Positions 24,801-32,429 of a stretch of DNA of 64,000 nt are shown piece by piece. The notes under the pieces were generated by a model, which was not told where the DNA came from, ran no database searches, and worked only from the letters and a program-made list of their open reading frames with translations. A program made the translations under genes and the position numbers. Each line of letters begins with the position of its first letter. Position 1 is the first letter of the stretch. Source of the stretch: Aselliscus stoliczkanus (Eukaryota > Chordata > Mammalia > Chiroptera > Hipposideridae); the NCBI GenBank assembly GCA_033961575.1, contig CM066736.1:85336852-85400851 (forward strand), in the 5' to 3' direction.

Positions 24801-26261
24801 GAATAACTTGTCCTTGATAATGTGGGTCATTAGTAACAGAACCAAGATCCCAGATCTATCTGAATTCAAGGCCTATACTTTCCCCTTCAAAATCATAGAT
24901 ATACTGATTCATATCCACTGCCAAAACATTTAACGTTCTTTCCAAAGCACCTACTATGTGCTAGCCTGAGACTACAGTGGTAAATAAGACAATATCCTTC
25001 TTGGACCTTAGGCAGCATTTCTCAAGTAAGGATCCTCATTTGAACCACAGAATACAAAAAATGATCTGAGTAACTCAATTTTCCCAAGGATGGTACATAA
25101 CTAATACCATTCTAGATGCATGAGAAGTTAGTTCATTACATACAACAAATGCCTTAGATTTAAGGCATAATTCTCTCCATAAATACTAGTTAAGAAAGGC
25201 TGTTCCAGGGGCCGGCGGAATGGCGCGTTGGTTAAGAGCTAGCTTGGGATGCCAGCGGCCCTGGTTCGGATCCTACATATGAGGGCCAGTGACACTGCCC
25301 TCTATAGCTAAGATGGTGAACAACAGTTCCACCTGGAGCTGGGCTGCTGTGAGTCCCTGGGATGGCATAGCTGCAGCCCCTGCTGCAGTGGGCTGCCATA
25401 GGCTACAGTGAGCGGCCGGCAGCCAGCGTGAGCAGCCAACAGCCGCAGTGAACGGCCGTCCAGAGGCCGGCGACCGATCTGCCCCACTCGAGAAGAGCAC
25501 AATGATGATACCAACATGGGCCAGTGAAGCAATGTCCTCCACAACTAGACTGAAGAACAACAACAATAAAAAAGAAAGCAACTTGTCTGTTCCCCTCCCC
25601 CAATACCCCAATAAAATCTAAAAAAAAAAAAGAAAGGCTGCTCCAAAGGAAAAGAAACACAAAATAATTCCTCAGAAGCGGAAAGGGTGTTTTATTACTA
25701 TAGTCAAATATAATTTGGGAAAATCACCATAGCTTAGAATTCAAAAACAATATGTAATTCACACATACATTCATGAAGGTTAAAAGCATGCTCAAGTGAG
25801 ACAAAAATCATGTTCCCTGGGTTGAAATCCTGACTCCATGACTTATTATCAACATTACCTTGGGTTCTAAGCTTCAGTTTTGTCATCTATAAGATGGGGA
25901 TTAAAAAAAGAAAAATACCTATCTTGTCAGTTTGAGTGAGAATTAAATGAGATACTGAATATAAAGAACTCAGAATAACCACTACCCAAGAACTCTTAGT
26001 TGCTATGATTATTATTATAATTCATGCACCTACTATATTCAAAGCACTATGCTTGCACTGGGGAAATAACAATGAATAAGATGGGAACAATACCTCTAAA
26101 TAATTTCTAATGCATGCAAACAGTCATGGTCCAAATAGAAAGAGAAAAGGATCACACAGAGGCATAAAAACATAAAAAATGAAAATCATACCCAATTTTC
26201 GAAGAATTCTTTTGCATTCATCCCTGCTGAGATCCAAAAGGGTTGGCCACACAACAGGCAT
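7735..26261 (-). CDS. EMSY: EMSY, coding exons 2-7 (residues 1-278, 3' part outside window)
   Basis: EMSY is a nuclear transcriptional repressor that binds the BRCA2 N-terminal activation region and associates with HP1 and chromatin-repression complexes (family knowledge). Six exons on the minus strand join without a frame break: 70+100+75+176+153+260 coding bases = 834, exactly 278 codons. The product starts MPVVWPTLLDLSRDEC and ends NTTTQK. The ENT domain lies at about residues 16-100, followed by Ser/Thr/Pro-rich sequence, an HP1-ligand-like VVVLP at 179-183 and a basic nuclear-localisation segment KPRKRRR at 201-207. All introns are GT-AG; those bounded here measure about 7.7, 1.5, 5.0, 1.5 and 2.0 kb. 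No stop, frameshift or missing splice site is seen, so the gene looks functional. The full human protein is about 1,320 residues; the rest must lie left of position 1. Identification rests on remembered EMSY sequence, which matches nearly throughout. Confidence 0.96.
8275..8480 (+). repeat. L2 LINE 3' fragment
   Basis: CTAATCATGCCAATGCCCTG, TTCAAAGTCCCGTATC, ACACTGAATTGCTCACC follow the L2 3' region. Confidence 0.6.
9705..9830 (+). mobile_element. Short tRNA-derived SINE
   Basis: GGGCTGGCCGAGTGGCGCAG head, box-B-like GGTTCGGTCCC region, then a pure A-tail of about 33 bases. A short imperfect target duplication (AAAAAGTATTATA and AAAAAGATTATA). The long uninterrupted tail suggests a recent insertion in EMSY intron 6. 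Confidence 0.92.
9798..9830 (+). repeat. Poly(A) tract
   Basis: Uninterrupted A-run forming the tail of the short SINE. Confidence 0.9.
10002..10154 (-). CDS. EMSY: EMSY exon 6 (Ser/Thr/Pro-rich, HP1-ligand-like motif)
   Basis: The acceptor is TCATTCCTTCAG and the donor AAAA followed by GTAAGT. The 153-base exon completes Val141 and encodes residues to Lys191, including many Thr/Ser-Pro steps and NVVVLPSGSTVYVK at 178-191. Human EMSY is known to bind the HP1 chromoshadow domain; the VVVLP at 179-183 is the likely hydrophobic ligand here, by resemblance to PxVxL-type peptides. The exon is in phase on both sides and could be skipped in frame. Confidence 0.95.
10155..11690 (-). other. EMSY: EMSY intron 5
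   Basis: About 1.5 kb with a MIR at 10725-10935. The remaining sequence shows no feature I can support. Confidence 0.85.
10725..10935 (-). repeat. MIR
   Basis: Antisense: TTTACTGAGTACCATGTATT, AAGATGAGGAACCTGCGG, GAGGTCACATAGCTAGG. Confidence 0.8.
11691..11866 (-). CDS. EMSY: EMSY exon 5 (post-ENT linker)
   Basis: The acceptor is TTTTTTGTTCAG and the donor GAAG followed by GTGAGT. The 176-base exon completes Asn82, encodes MSGPNSSSEWSIEGRRLVPL and onward to SKE (residues 83-140), and starts Val141. It is the segment directly after the ENT domain, low in predicted structure and rich in Ala, Val and Pro. The internal Met83 at the exon start is not a translation start, because splicing and the upstream frame run through it. 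Confidence 0.95.
12953..13130 (-). repeat. MIR
   Basis: Antisense: TAAGCACTGACCATATGTC, TTTTACAGATGGGGAAACTG, AAGGTCATACAGCTAC. An ATG-rich GATGATGATG stretch precedes it. Confidence 0.8.
15771..15931 (+). mobile_element. Short tRNA-derived SINE with 3' unique tail
   Basis: The head and body end at CTGCCCTCAAAAAAATAAATAA, followed by about 40 bases of non-SINE sequence (about 15880-15920) and a second A-run. A perfect 16-base duplication AAAAAGGTAGTACCCC at 15755-15770 and 15932-15947 encloses everything, so the extra DNA moved with the SINE. Confidence 0.93.
16852..16926 (-). CDS. EMSY: EMSY exon 4 (end of ENT domain)
   Basis: The acceptor is TTTTTTTTCATAG and the donor AA followed by GTAAGC. 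The 75-base exon completes Ser57, encodes ISTERHRAEVRRAVNDERL to residue 81 (His) and starts Asn82. This is the last helix of the ENT domain, rich in Arg and Glu. The length is a multiple of three with the same phase on both sides, so this exon could be skipped in frame at the cost of breaking the ENT fold. Confidence 0.95.
16927..18388 (-). other. EMSY: EMSY intron 3
   Basis: About 1.5 kb, AT-rich, with no recognised repeat or gene. Confidence 0.85.
18389..18488 (-). CDS. EMSY: EMSY exon 3 (ENT domain core)
   Basis: The acceptor is TTCTTCTTCTAG, and the donor AG followed by GTAAAT has the exon ending at 18389. One hundred bases complete Glu24, encode LEAYAGVISALRAQ through KVL (residues 25-56) and begin Ser57. 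This is the central helical part of the ENT domain, the module that dimerises and contributes to BRCA2 binding in EMSY. Exon 2 leaves phase 1 and this exon leaves phase 2, so skipping it would shift the frame. Confidence 0.95.
18980..19080 (+). repeat. MIR, partial
   Basis: CTGACTCCAGCACTGACAC, TTACCTTGGGCAAGTCCTG, GAGCCTCAGTTTATTAG. Confidence 0.75.
19127..19592 (+). mobile_element. Long tRNA-derived SINE
   Basis: Complete head (GGGCCGGCCGAGTGGCGCAT) through CCAATAAAATCTTTAAAA. A perfect 15-base duplication AAAAACCACCATCAA lies at 19112-19126 and 19593-19607. It has an expanded internal CCAGCGTGAGC tract and an additional partial GTTCCCC repeat near the 3' end. Confidence 0.94.
19782..19896 (+). 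mobile_element. Short tRNA-derived SINE
   Basis: The head has a variant GGTTGGGCTGTAGC anticodon-arm region; the tail is (TAAAA)n. A perfect 15-base duplication AAAATGTAAAACCAA lies at 19767-19781 and 19897-19911. Confidence 0.93.
19975..20330 (+). repeat. Old dispersed repeat, possibly a MaLR-type LTR
   Basis: CCCTTCTACACTGACTCTGG, CATGTGACTTGCTTTGGCC, AGCTGAGCCCAGTCAGCGG and an AATAATAAAACAGTCATTGT end resemble the 3' half of an ancient LTR with a polyadenylation signal. Diverged; class uncertain. Confidence 0.35.
20524..20545 (+). repeat. Poly(A) tract without a recognised SINE
   Basis: A 22-base A-run; sequence on neither side matches the local SINE families. Confidence 0.8.
20717..21262. 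mobile_element. Non-autonomous DNA transposon with inverted ends
   Basis: The left end reads CCATATTTTGCCATGTATAT; the right end, reverse-complemented, reads CCATTTTTTGCCTTGTATAA. Further in, GGCCCAAA recurs in inverted position. The left part also has GTATAATGTGCACCCACAT and the right part GTGTAATGCACATCCTTAT, in direct orientation. The interior is AT-rich with no transposase frame. I do not see a clear target duplication. The family is uncertain. Confidence 0.6.
22511..22617 (-). mobile_element. Short tRNA-derived SINE
   Basis: Poly(T) 22511-22522, then GAGGGCAGTGTCACTGG to CACTCAGCCAGCCC. CAAACCATTT on both sides marks the target duplication. Confidence 0.9.
22861..23321 (-). mobile_element. 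Long tRNA-derived SINE
   Basis: Read on the plus strand: two T-runs separated by about 13 AT-rich bases, AAGATTTCACTGGGGAATTG, body, ending CACTCGGCCGGCCC. TATAAC on both sides (22855-22860, 23322-23327) marks the duplication. The gap between T-runs may be another 3' addition or tail decay. Confidence 0.9.
23642..23747 (-). mobile_element. Short tRNA-derived SINE, diverged
   Basis: The body and head carry more changes than neighbouring copies, and the tail is reduced to CTTTGTTTTTC. The 16-base duplication TAAAGGTAACCATTTT at 23626-23641 and 23748-23763 is perfect. Confidence 0.9.
24078..24513 (+). mobile_element. Long tRNA-derived SINE
   Basis: GGGCCGGCTGAGTGGCGCAT head to CCAATAAAATCTTTAAAG. 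The duplication AGAAATCCT lies at 24069-24077 and 24514-24522. It has two copies of the internal AGCCAGYGTGAGC-type unit. Confidence 0.93.
24670..24880 (-). repeat. MIR
   Basis: Antisense: GATATCAGGCACTGTGATAG, ACTGATGAGGCAGATATTG, GAACCAAGATCCCAGATC. Confidence 0.65.
25208..25629 (+). mobile_element. Long tRNA-derived SINE
   Basis: Head GGGCCGGCGGAATGGCGCG; the 3' end CCAATAAAATCTAAAAA lacks the T-run after TC. The 16-base duplication AAGAAAGGCTG(T/C)TCCA lies at 25192-25207 and 25630-25645. The 3' GTTCCCC repeat is single here. Confidence 0.93.
25785..26000 (+). repeat. MIR
   Basis: CCCTGGGTTGAAATCCTGA, TTTGTCATCTATAAGATGGG, GAATTAAATGAGATACTG. Confidence 0.75.
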
Positions 26262-26300
26262 TGCTGCTTCTTTTTGGGAGCCCCAAAGAGCTTGTCTTCC
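26192..26300 (-). CDS. EMSY: EMSY exon 2 (start codon exon)
   Basis: On the minus strand a T-rich tract ending TTTCGGTAG gives the acceptor. The exon has 39 untranslated bases and then ATG at 26261-26259. It encodes residues 1-23 and the first base of codon 24, then donor GTATGA at 26191. The encoded MPVVWPTLLDLSRDECKRIL is the EMSY N-terminus leading into the first helix of the ENT domain. No in-frame upstream ATG is present in the exon, which fixes the start. Confidence 0.95.
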
Positions 26301-27988
26301 CTACCGAAACAAAAAAACAAAAACTTGCATTACCAAAGAGCATTCAAAAGGCCGCTCGCTGGGAGATCCACTCACTAAGAAGTCCAACCAGTAAGAATGT
26401 CTCACAATCCTATTTCACCACATTTTCCAACCTCTCGCAAATGAGGAACTAAACCATTTGGGAGCTTACTATTATAGCCTGTGACAGTGGAGACAAGCAC
26501 AGGCTTTAGAGTCAGACCTCTAGATTCTAGTTCCAGCTTTCTACACGTTGGCTGCGGGATCCTGGGGAAACTGGCCTACCTGAGTGTATGTTTTACACAT
26601 CTGTAAAGCATAGGTATGACCACCCAGTGTGTCATGAGGATTAAAGAACAGTGTATGTGGACTTCTTACTGGCACATTGTTTGGTAAACAGGCGCTACCA
26701 CCTGTGGAAACCTGGGCAAGTTCCTTGACTTCTGTCTGCTTTTTCACTTATGAGTTACATGAGATAAAATATGCAAAGCTCCTGGCACGATGCATGGGTT
26801 AATGGAACTTAGTAAAGAATGTTCTCAAGTCTTAACAATGGAAGTTAATTTAACACCCGATAGCCTTTTCAACAACCCTTGAACAAAAAGTTTGGATGTC
26901 AGGACCTTACTTGGTAACGGAAATTCCCTGATCTAAATAAAAAGACAGAAGCCACGGGCGCTTGCACAATACCTGCTTCGCACACAGGAGATCTGCTGTA
27001 AACATGTGCTATATCGATAAAAGATCGAGGGAAAAGCAAAAGGAACGGGTGAGTGAGCGAAAGAATGAATGAGCGAACTCCCGTGCAGAAGCCAGGCCCA
27101 GACGGCAAGAGCCGCTCGGTCCCGGGCCGGGCGCCGGGGCCGCCCCCTCCCAGCCCCAGGCCCGGAGCTGAGCCCCTCCCCCTCCTTTCCCCAGTCCCCT
27201 CAGCGAAGGGCCAACGCTGCGCCAGGAGAGCCGGACTGCGCGCCCCGGCCAGCTGCCTGACAGAAAGAAAAGGGGTGGGGAGGAGGGAGAGGGGCAGAGC
27301 CAGAGGAATCCGCTCCCTCCGCCAGCCAGGCCCCGCCTCCCGACAGGATCTCGGAGGCGGCCGGCGACCGCCGGAATCCAGCCACCACGTCACGGCATCC
27401 CGAAGCGTCCCCGCCAGCGGACCCCACCGCGGGGGCCATAGCGCGCTGGGAACGCTGGGCAGCAAATGGCCGGAGCCGGGCACCGGGAGCTCGTACAATC
27501 CGTGCCCCGCTCAAGTGTCACGGAGGCACGCCCGCCCCGCCCCCTCCCCACACACGCACTCGCGCAGCGCCCACCACCAGGGCAGGCAGCCCACTGTGCT
27601 CACCGCGGCCGCGCGGCGCCCACCCCAATGTCAGGCCCGCCGCCCGAGCCCTGCGGGACCAGCAGCCGGGGTCAGGGGTCCCAGGCGGCATCGGCGTCTG
27701 GCTCGCTCCTCTGCGGAGAGGACAACGGAGAGCGGGCAGGCGCGCAGACAGCCAGGCACACGACTGAAACTCACCCGGAGGCTCCCGCAACTGGACCCCC
27801 GGGACCGCCTCCCCAGGCCTGCCAGGGTCCCCCCGCTCAGCACACCTCGGGAGCCCCACGATCCCGTTAGGAGACAACGGAGGATGGGGCTGGGCGCTCC
27901 AAGCCGGGCTCCCAACGCTTGGCCCGGAGCTCCTCCAGCCTGGCGAAGCTGCCAGCTTTTTCCAGCACCCTGTCTCAGAGTCACCCAC
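26301..27988 (-). other. EMSY: EMSY intron 1 (predicted)
   Basis: Runs from the predicted donor in the CpG island to the acceptor of exon 2. The first roughly 900 bases are GC-rich island, the rest AT-rich with MIR sequence. The extent depends on the predicted exon 1. Confidence 0.4.
26470..26800 (+). repeat. MIR in EMSY intron 1, possibly two copies
   Basis: CACAGGCTTTAGAGTCAGAC, TTACACATCTGTAAAGCAT and GTCATGAGGATTAAAGAACA, then a second tail-like GAGATAAAATATGCAAAGC. Confidence 0.6.
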
Positions 27989-28082
27989 CTGCCCGGCCTT
28001 TCGTGGCTCATCTAAAAGGCTCCTCCGCCAAGACTAGGGGAACACCAGGAATTGGGTTTGTTTGCGGAGCCTCAGAAGGGGC

Positions 28083-28091
28083 AAGATGGCG
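28083..28091 (+). promoter_or_regulatory. YY1-like site
   Basis: The plus strand reads AAGATGGCG, the YY1 core. On the minus strand it falls inside the predicted exon 1 as CGCCATCTT. Confidence 0.5.
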
Positions 28092-28103
28092 ACAGGTCTC
28101 AGG

Positions 28104-28113
28104 GCGCAGGCGC
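28104..28113. promoter_or_regulatory. NRF1-like site
   Basis: GCGCAGGCGC is close to the palindromic NRF1 consensus GCGCATGCGC. A second related GCACGCGCAA lies near 28289-28298. Confidence 0.45.
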
Positions 28114-28130
28114 CGCTGCGCGCTGCCCGT

Positions 28131-28145
28131 CGGGAGATGTAGTTC
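28131..28145 (-). promoter_or_regulatory. ZNF143/THAP11-type site 1
   Basis: The minus strand reads GAACTACATCTCCCG, matching the ACTACAnnTCCC core of the ZNF143 (SBS) motif. It sits just upstream of the predicted EMSY first exon. Confidence 0.6.
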
Positions 28146-28235
28146 GCCTTTCCCGCCTTTCGGAGCTCGGACAGCAAAAGGCCTCGGTTCTCCTTGTCCC
28201 TTGTCTTCGGCGTTATGAAAGACATTGCGTGGGGT

Positions 28236-28251
28236 GCTGGGAGTTGTGGTC
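28236..28251 (-). promoter_or_regulatory. ZNF143/THAP11-type site 2
   Basis: The minus strand reads GACCACAACTCCCAGC, followed by ACC. The CAACTCCCAGCA part is a close match to the SBS consensus including its 3' extension. Confidence 0.6.
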
Positions 28252-28304
28252 GGAACCCAAACTCTTCTTTCGCTCTAGGTCGGCTGTCGCACGCGCAAGG
28301 AAGA

Positions 28305-28320
28305 CTGGGATTGTAGTTTC
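28305..28320 (-). promoter_or_regulatory. ZNF143/THAP11-type site 3
   Basis: The minus strand reads GAAACTACAATCCCAG, nearly the full ACTACAATTCCCAG core with one T missing. All three sites have the same orientation. Confidence 0.6.
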
Positions 28321-28380
28321 CTTGGCCTCTCTTACCCTCCTCTCAGGCTTCGCGCGCCTCACTTGCAGCTGCCGCGTTCC

Positions 28381-28390
28381 AGCCAATCGG
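28381..28390 (+). promoter_or_regulatory. CCAAT box (NF-Y-like)
   Basis: AGCCAATCGG is a good NF-Y motif. It lies about 45 bases upstream of the plus-strand YY1 site at 28429, a spacing compatible with plus-strand initiation near 28430. Confidence 0.5.
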
Positions 28391-28428
28391 CTGCGCTCTC
28401 TGTTACGTGTGGCGTCATACGTAGCGAG

Positions 28429-28438
28429 CAAAATGGCG
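28429..28438 (+). promoter_or_regulatory. YY1-like site, distal edge of promoter
   Basis: CAAAATGGCG is a YY1 core on the plus strand. It includes an ATG opening an 18-codon frame (MASVAGVILCC..., stop at 28487-28489), which could be a short frame of a divergent transcript. The motif alone explains the ATG. Confidence 0.5.
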
Positions 28439-29564
28439 TCGGTAGCTGGAGTGATCCTTTGCTGCGACCTTTATTCTAGGCGAGATTAGGGACGGTAGGA
28501 AAGCAGTGTAGTCCCTGAAGCGACGTGGAGGATGAGGGTCGGGTTTCCCAGAGTCTTGGGAGCAGTTGTCAGCAGTTTCCAACACCCCCAGATGCAACTC
28601 GTAGGAGAGAGAGTTGGCGCAACGAGAACCGACGTAGCGGACGTCGCAGTCGCCTGTACGCGATCTGGTGGTTGTGGAGTTGCAGAGAAGGGGAACCCGA
28701 GCGTTCCCAACTTCGGGTTTCTCCACGTGTGAAATGGGAATAATAGTGATACCTCGTGCTATAGCTGTCAGAGGCAAGAAGGAGAAGGGATTAATTTAAG
28801 GCCCCACGACGTGGTAGGTTCACGCTTCAGCCTTTGTACTTAATCACAGAACAATTATGTGAAGAAGGTACTGTTGCCCCTGTTTTACAGATCAGAAAAG
28901 GGGCCCATTAACTAGTTACTCGCGGCCATAAAATCGAAGCCAGTGCCTGGGTGAAGATTCAATCAAATTGTGTGATTGCCCTCCCTCTTAAATTTTGTAC
29001 TTTCAGAAACATTGTATCTGGTAAAAAATGCTCATGTTAAAGTGGTTTTTAATAATGCTTTCTGATATTAACAAAACTTTCTTGGAAAAGTGAGGTTATT
29101 ATTACCCTTTGGGGACGTTGTGATACACAATGTAGGACAAAACTATTTGTAAATTGTGGCCCACCATAAAAATGTGTAAAATTTCATTGCTTGAATGGAG
29201 CTGTAGATGAGGAAGAGAGAATAAATAACAGCATTTTAAGCTTCTTACTGTTATTGCCCATGAGCTGAAAATACTTCTTGAGGTCCAGGAAAATTGTTAT
29301 TGTAAAAACCCAAGACTGCCCCTTAAGAAAGTCATGAAATGGAACAAATAATCTCCAGGCTCTCTCTCCATTCCCTCCCTGATCTTCCAAAACATTCTCT
29401 TCCATCTATTTCCCACTGAATTGAGGTACCACTTTGGGGGCAATTACTTAACTCTTGGAAAGATGGTAAATGAAATTTTAATCGAAGATTTTGTAGCTTA
29501 ACATACATTCTTTGATTTGAGCCTCACAGGATCTCAATGAGGCAGGTATCAAGATTCCCCATGT

Positions 29565-29686
29565 TGGGGTGACGGGTTACCTCAGGTGGTTAGAGGGTGG
29601 TGCTGATAACACCAAGGTTGCTGTTTCGATCCCGCATGGGCCACTGTGAGCTGCGCCCTCCTTAAAAAGGGAAGAAAAAAAAAAAA
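29565..29686 (+). mobile_element. tRNA-derived SINE, third type
   Basis: TGACGGGTTACCTCAGGTGG, TGATAACACCAAGG, TTTCGATCCCGCATGGG, GCTGCGCCCTCC, A-tail. The duplication AAGATTCC lies at 29551-29558 and 29687-29694. Confidence 0.8.
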
Positions 29687-30029
29687 AAGATTCCGCCTAC
29701 TACGAATAGGAAAAACTCACCCAATTTCACAAAGCTGGGAATTGGAGGGTGCTGGGCTTTATAACCCCGGGTCTTCTGACTTCCAAGTGATGGAGTAGAA
29801 ATGGAAAAACAAACTGGTTATAAACCTGACCCTGACCATAAGAAGTAGCATGTGAGTAAAGAATTATGAGGAGGAGACAGTCTTCTTGTGGGTAATAGCG
29901 TCAACTTATGCCCAAGACTTTCAACCTGCCCTTCTTGATGGTCTGCCCTACGGATGTTTAGACTTAGTCAACCTCCACAATAGTATAAGCCAACTTCTTG
30001 CAACAAATCTTTCTACATGTTAAAAAAAA

Positions 30030-30245
30030 TATTACAGCTTATCATTGTGCTTACTAAGTGCCAGTATTTTTCTAAGCTTTTTCACATCTTTATCCTTAAA
30101 ACAACTTCATTAGGTAGAAACTAATCTAATTACAAATAAGGAAGTTGAGGCACAGGAAGGACATTATATGGCTTGCCTAAAGTCACATAAGTAAATGGTA
30201 GATAAACCCAGGGTTTACTAAGAACCTTGGCTCCAGAGTCTATTC
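30030..30245 (-). repeat. MIR
   Basis: Antisense: GTGCTTACTAAGTGCCAGTA, AGTTGAGGCACAGGAAGGAC, TAAAGTCACATAAGTAAATG. Confidence 0.75.
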
Positions 30246-30248
30246 TAG

Positions 30249-30400
30249 ACCAGTGGTTCTCAACCTTCTATGTTCAATAGGTACTGTTTGAGGATCTTGT
30301 CAAGATGCAAATTTAGATTGAATAGGTCTAGATAGGGCCTAAAATCCTGTATTTCTAACAAGTTTCAAGTGGTTTTGATACTCTAGCATCAACTAATCTA
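30249..30400 (+). mobile_element. hAT-Charlie-type relic (MER5/MER20-like)
   Basis: CAGTGGTTCTCAACCTTCTA is the hallmark terminus, followed by a diverged body (AAAATCCTGTATTTCTAAC, AGTTTCAAGTGGTTTTGAT). Confidence 0.55.
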
Positions 30401-31190
30401 CCACACATCCTCCCTTTCCTCCTAGCCATATTTGTCTTGTAGCCCAAAACTGCCTTCCCCATGCCGCCTCTGACAGCTTCATATTCCCAGATGTTCCCAA
30501 CATTAAATTCTCTTCCTTAAAGATCAGATTCAAACTTGACCCTCAAGAAGCTATCGTGCCCATAGTTTTCCCTCTATGATGAGATGTGCATTCCCACCTC
30601 TGCACCTACACCACTCACCTCATATCTTGTTACAGAACTCAGAACACTGAGTTATAAGGTCATTTGAAAGTTATCCTGACTAGACAATGAAGTCTTTAAG
30701 GAGAGAGACCAGGAATGTGCCCTCTAATACTTAGTACAGGTAGGCAAATTGAAATGGATAAGGCCTTAGAGATTCTTTTTTTTTAAACAGTTCAAAAAAA
30801 GTCAAATGAGCTAACCAAAGTCATACAGGAGTTTCATGGCGGAACTGGGACTGGAAACGAGCCCTTTCAGTTTACAGTCTCCTGCTTGTTTCACTTTACC
30901 ACACTGCCCTTAGATTCTTACCTTCAGAAAGTTTTATTTCCACACTGATATAGCCACGGTGTGTAAGAAAAATATGAACAGCAAAACAAAAAAAATAAAG
31001 TAGAATATCAAATGGATCAAGATGAGTGGCTTTGGGGGATAGAAAGAAAGTGAGATAACTGGCAATTAACGTATCCAGGCTCAAAGAAGGATCAGAAGTG
31101 CTAGAACAGCTTCAGAAAGGAAGTGAAAGATCTGGCCACTGCCGTCACTTCTTTTCCTCTCTGCCCATTAAGTTCTGTAGCTTCTACTTT

Positions 31191-31364
31191 TTCTTTGTTT
31201 TTAACTTTATTGGGGAACAGTGTGTTTTTCCAGGACCCATCAGCTCCAAGTCAAGTATTTGTCTTCAATCTATTTGTGGAGGGCGCAGCTTACTGACCCA
31301 TGTGGGAATTGAACCGACAACCTTGGTGTTAAGAGCCTGCGCTCTAACCACTTGAGCTCACCTC
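31191..31364 (-). mobile_element. Rhin-1-like tRNA SINE
   Basis: Plus-strand reading: AACTTTATTGGGGAACAGTG, CAGCTCCAAGTCAAG, GTGGAGGGCGCAGC, then the head with GCTCTAACCACTTGAGC. The imperfect duplication TGTAGCTTCTACTTT / TGTAGTCTCTACTTC lies at 31176-31190 and 31365-31379. Confidence 0.85.
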
Positions 31365-31524
31365 TGTAGTCTCTACTTCTTAAACAGTTGACGCCATTGT
31401 TTTGGTGGGCTGATGACGAGGCCTCGTTACCTGTGTGGAATCAATGGACCTTTTTACCAACTTTTCTTCCAAAGGAACCTCTCTGCACTCCTTGCCCAGT
31501 GCTCCACCTGCCCAGGCTGTCAGG

Positions 31525-31665
31525 GTGAGCTTTCTAAAATTCAAATCTCATCGTGTCAGTCCCCTGCATAAAATTCTCCAGTGGCTCCCAGTTGCCAACA
31601 GAATAAAGTTGCAGCTTTTTTTTTTTTTACAAGCAAACCCATGCTAATGCAAAGAAACTTCCTTA
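31525..31665 (+). repeat. L2 LINE 3' fragment
   Basis: AATCTCATCGTGTCAGTCCC, AATTCTCCAGTGGCTCCCAG, AACAGAATAAAGTTGCAGC. Confidence 0.75.
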
Positions 31666-32429
31666 TATAGCTAACCTTTCCCTAGAGTACTGCTGTCACC
31701 TCTTGTTTAAAATCTGACATTTTCCTTAAGTTCATTGCTTCCCTTGAAGGACTTTCGAATAGATTTCTTCCTTCTCTCCCCATCTTCAATATCTTGAACC
31801 AAAAGTAAAGGCTGGCATTCTCCTAACTTGTCACTACCATTTCCAGACCATCTACTCCTGCATTGAAGTTTTCACCATCAAGCCATACAAACTTCATTCA
31901 ACCCTCATTCCATTACACTGGGAATTGAAGGAATCTTAGAAAGAAGGTTTTGAACAGCCTGCTGATGAGCTTAGGTTGCTACATTGTCCACTCTGCCTTT
32001 GTACTTAGAAGAAGGGTATGAAATCCTTTCCCCAGCACTGTCATTCAGGCATGCAGTTCTGTGACTGTATCCTGCACTTTGTTCTCCAGAACTGTTACTC
32101 CTCTAAATCCGGTAACCAAGGCGTTCCACTTTCTAAACAAAACTTCCTTTTATTCCAGATTTCTTACTCCTTTACCCTCACTGAACCTGCTCTTCAACTT
32201 CAGTGAAATCTGCAGTTTACAGCCTCTCAGTGCCAAGTCTGTTCCCCTCCTCTGGATTTACTTTCCTTTCTACCCTGGACCCCATTATCATTTATTTCAA
32301 ACTCAATCTCATCAGCACTTTCAAGTTCATTCAGCCACCTCTGTCCTTCCATATAGACCCTAAAACAGCCCTCAACTTTGGATCAGTTTCTTCCTCTACA
32401 TCTCTTCCCATGCTGATATATCTACTGAT

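Larger units (their letters stand above)
18489..26191 (-). other. EMSY: EMSY intron 2, SINE-dense
   Basis: About 7.7 kb carrying four long SINEs, three short SINEs, a DNA transposon, an LTR-like relic and several MIRs. Unassigned parts are 18490-18975, 20330-20520, 21300-22500 and 23770-24060. Despite this load the flanking exons and splice sites are intact. Confidence 0.85.
27989..28125 (-). other. EMSY: Predicted EMSY non-coding exon 1
   Basis: The coding ATG lies in an exon with its own 3' splice acceptor at 26301-26302, so an upstream non-coding exon is required. The best donor I see in the CpG island, read on the minus strand, is GGGCAG followed by GTGGGT, with the last exon base at 27989. 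It lies just downstream of a ZNF143-type site and an NRF1-like site. The start of transcription is a guess. A second plausible donor (GAGG followed by GTAAGA, near 28330-28337) could serve an alternative first exon starting around 28.4 kb. Confidence 0.35.
27050..28700. promoter_or_regulatory. EMSY: CpG island and probable bidirectional promoter of EMSY
   Basis: A GC-rich, CpG-dense block with no interspersed repeats, against AT-rich repeat-laden sequence on both sides. It spans the predicted first exon. The core 28080-28440 carries no TATA box but has three ZNF143/THAP11-like sites, two YY1-like ATGGCG sites, NRF1-like GCGC motifs and a CCAAT box: the pattern of a housekeeping promoter. The YY1-like sites are oriented for plus-strand transcription, so a divergent non-coding transcript is likely but not shown. 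Long open frames across the island come from base composition. Confidence 0.85.

Noticed and set aside
27053..28015. 320-codon open frame on the plus strand in the CpG island, with overlapping long frames on the minus strand
   Set aside because: GC-rich sequence has few stops; the translation is Arg/Pro/Gly/Ser-rich without a domain, and the region is promoter and intron of EMSY.
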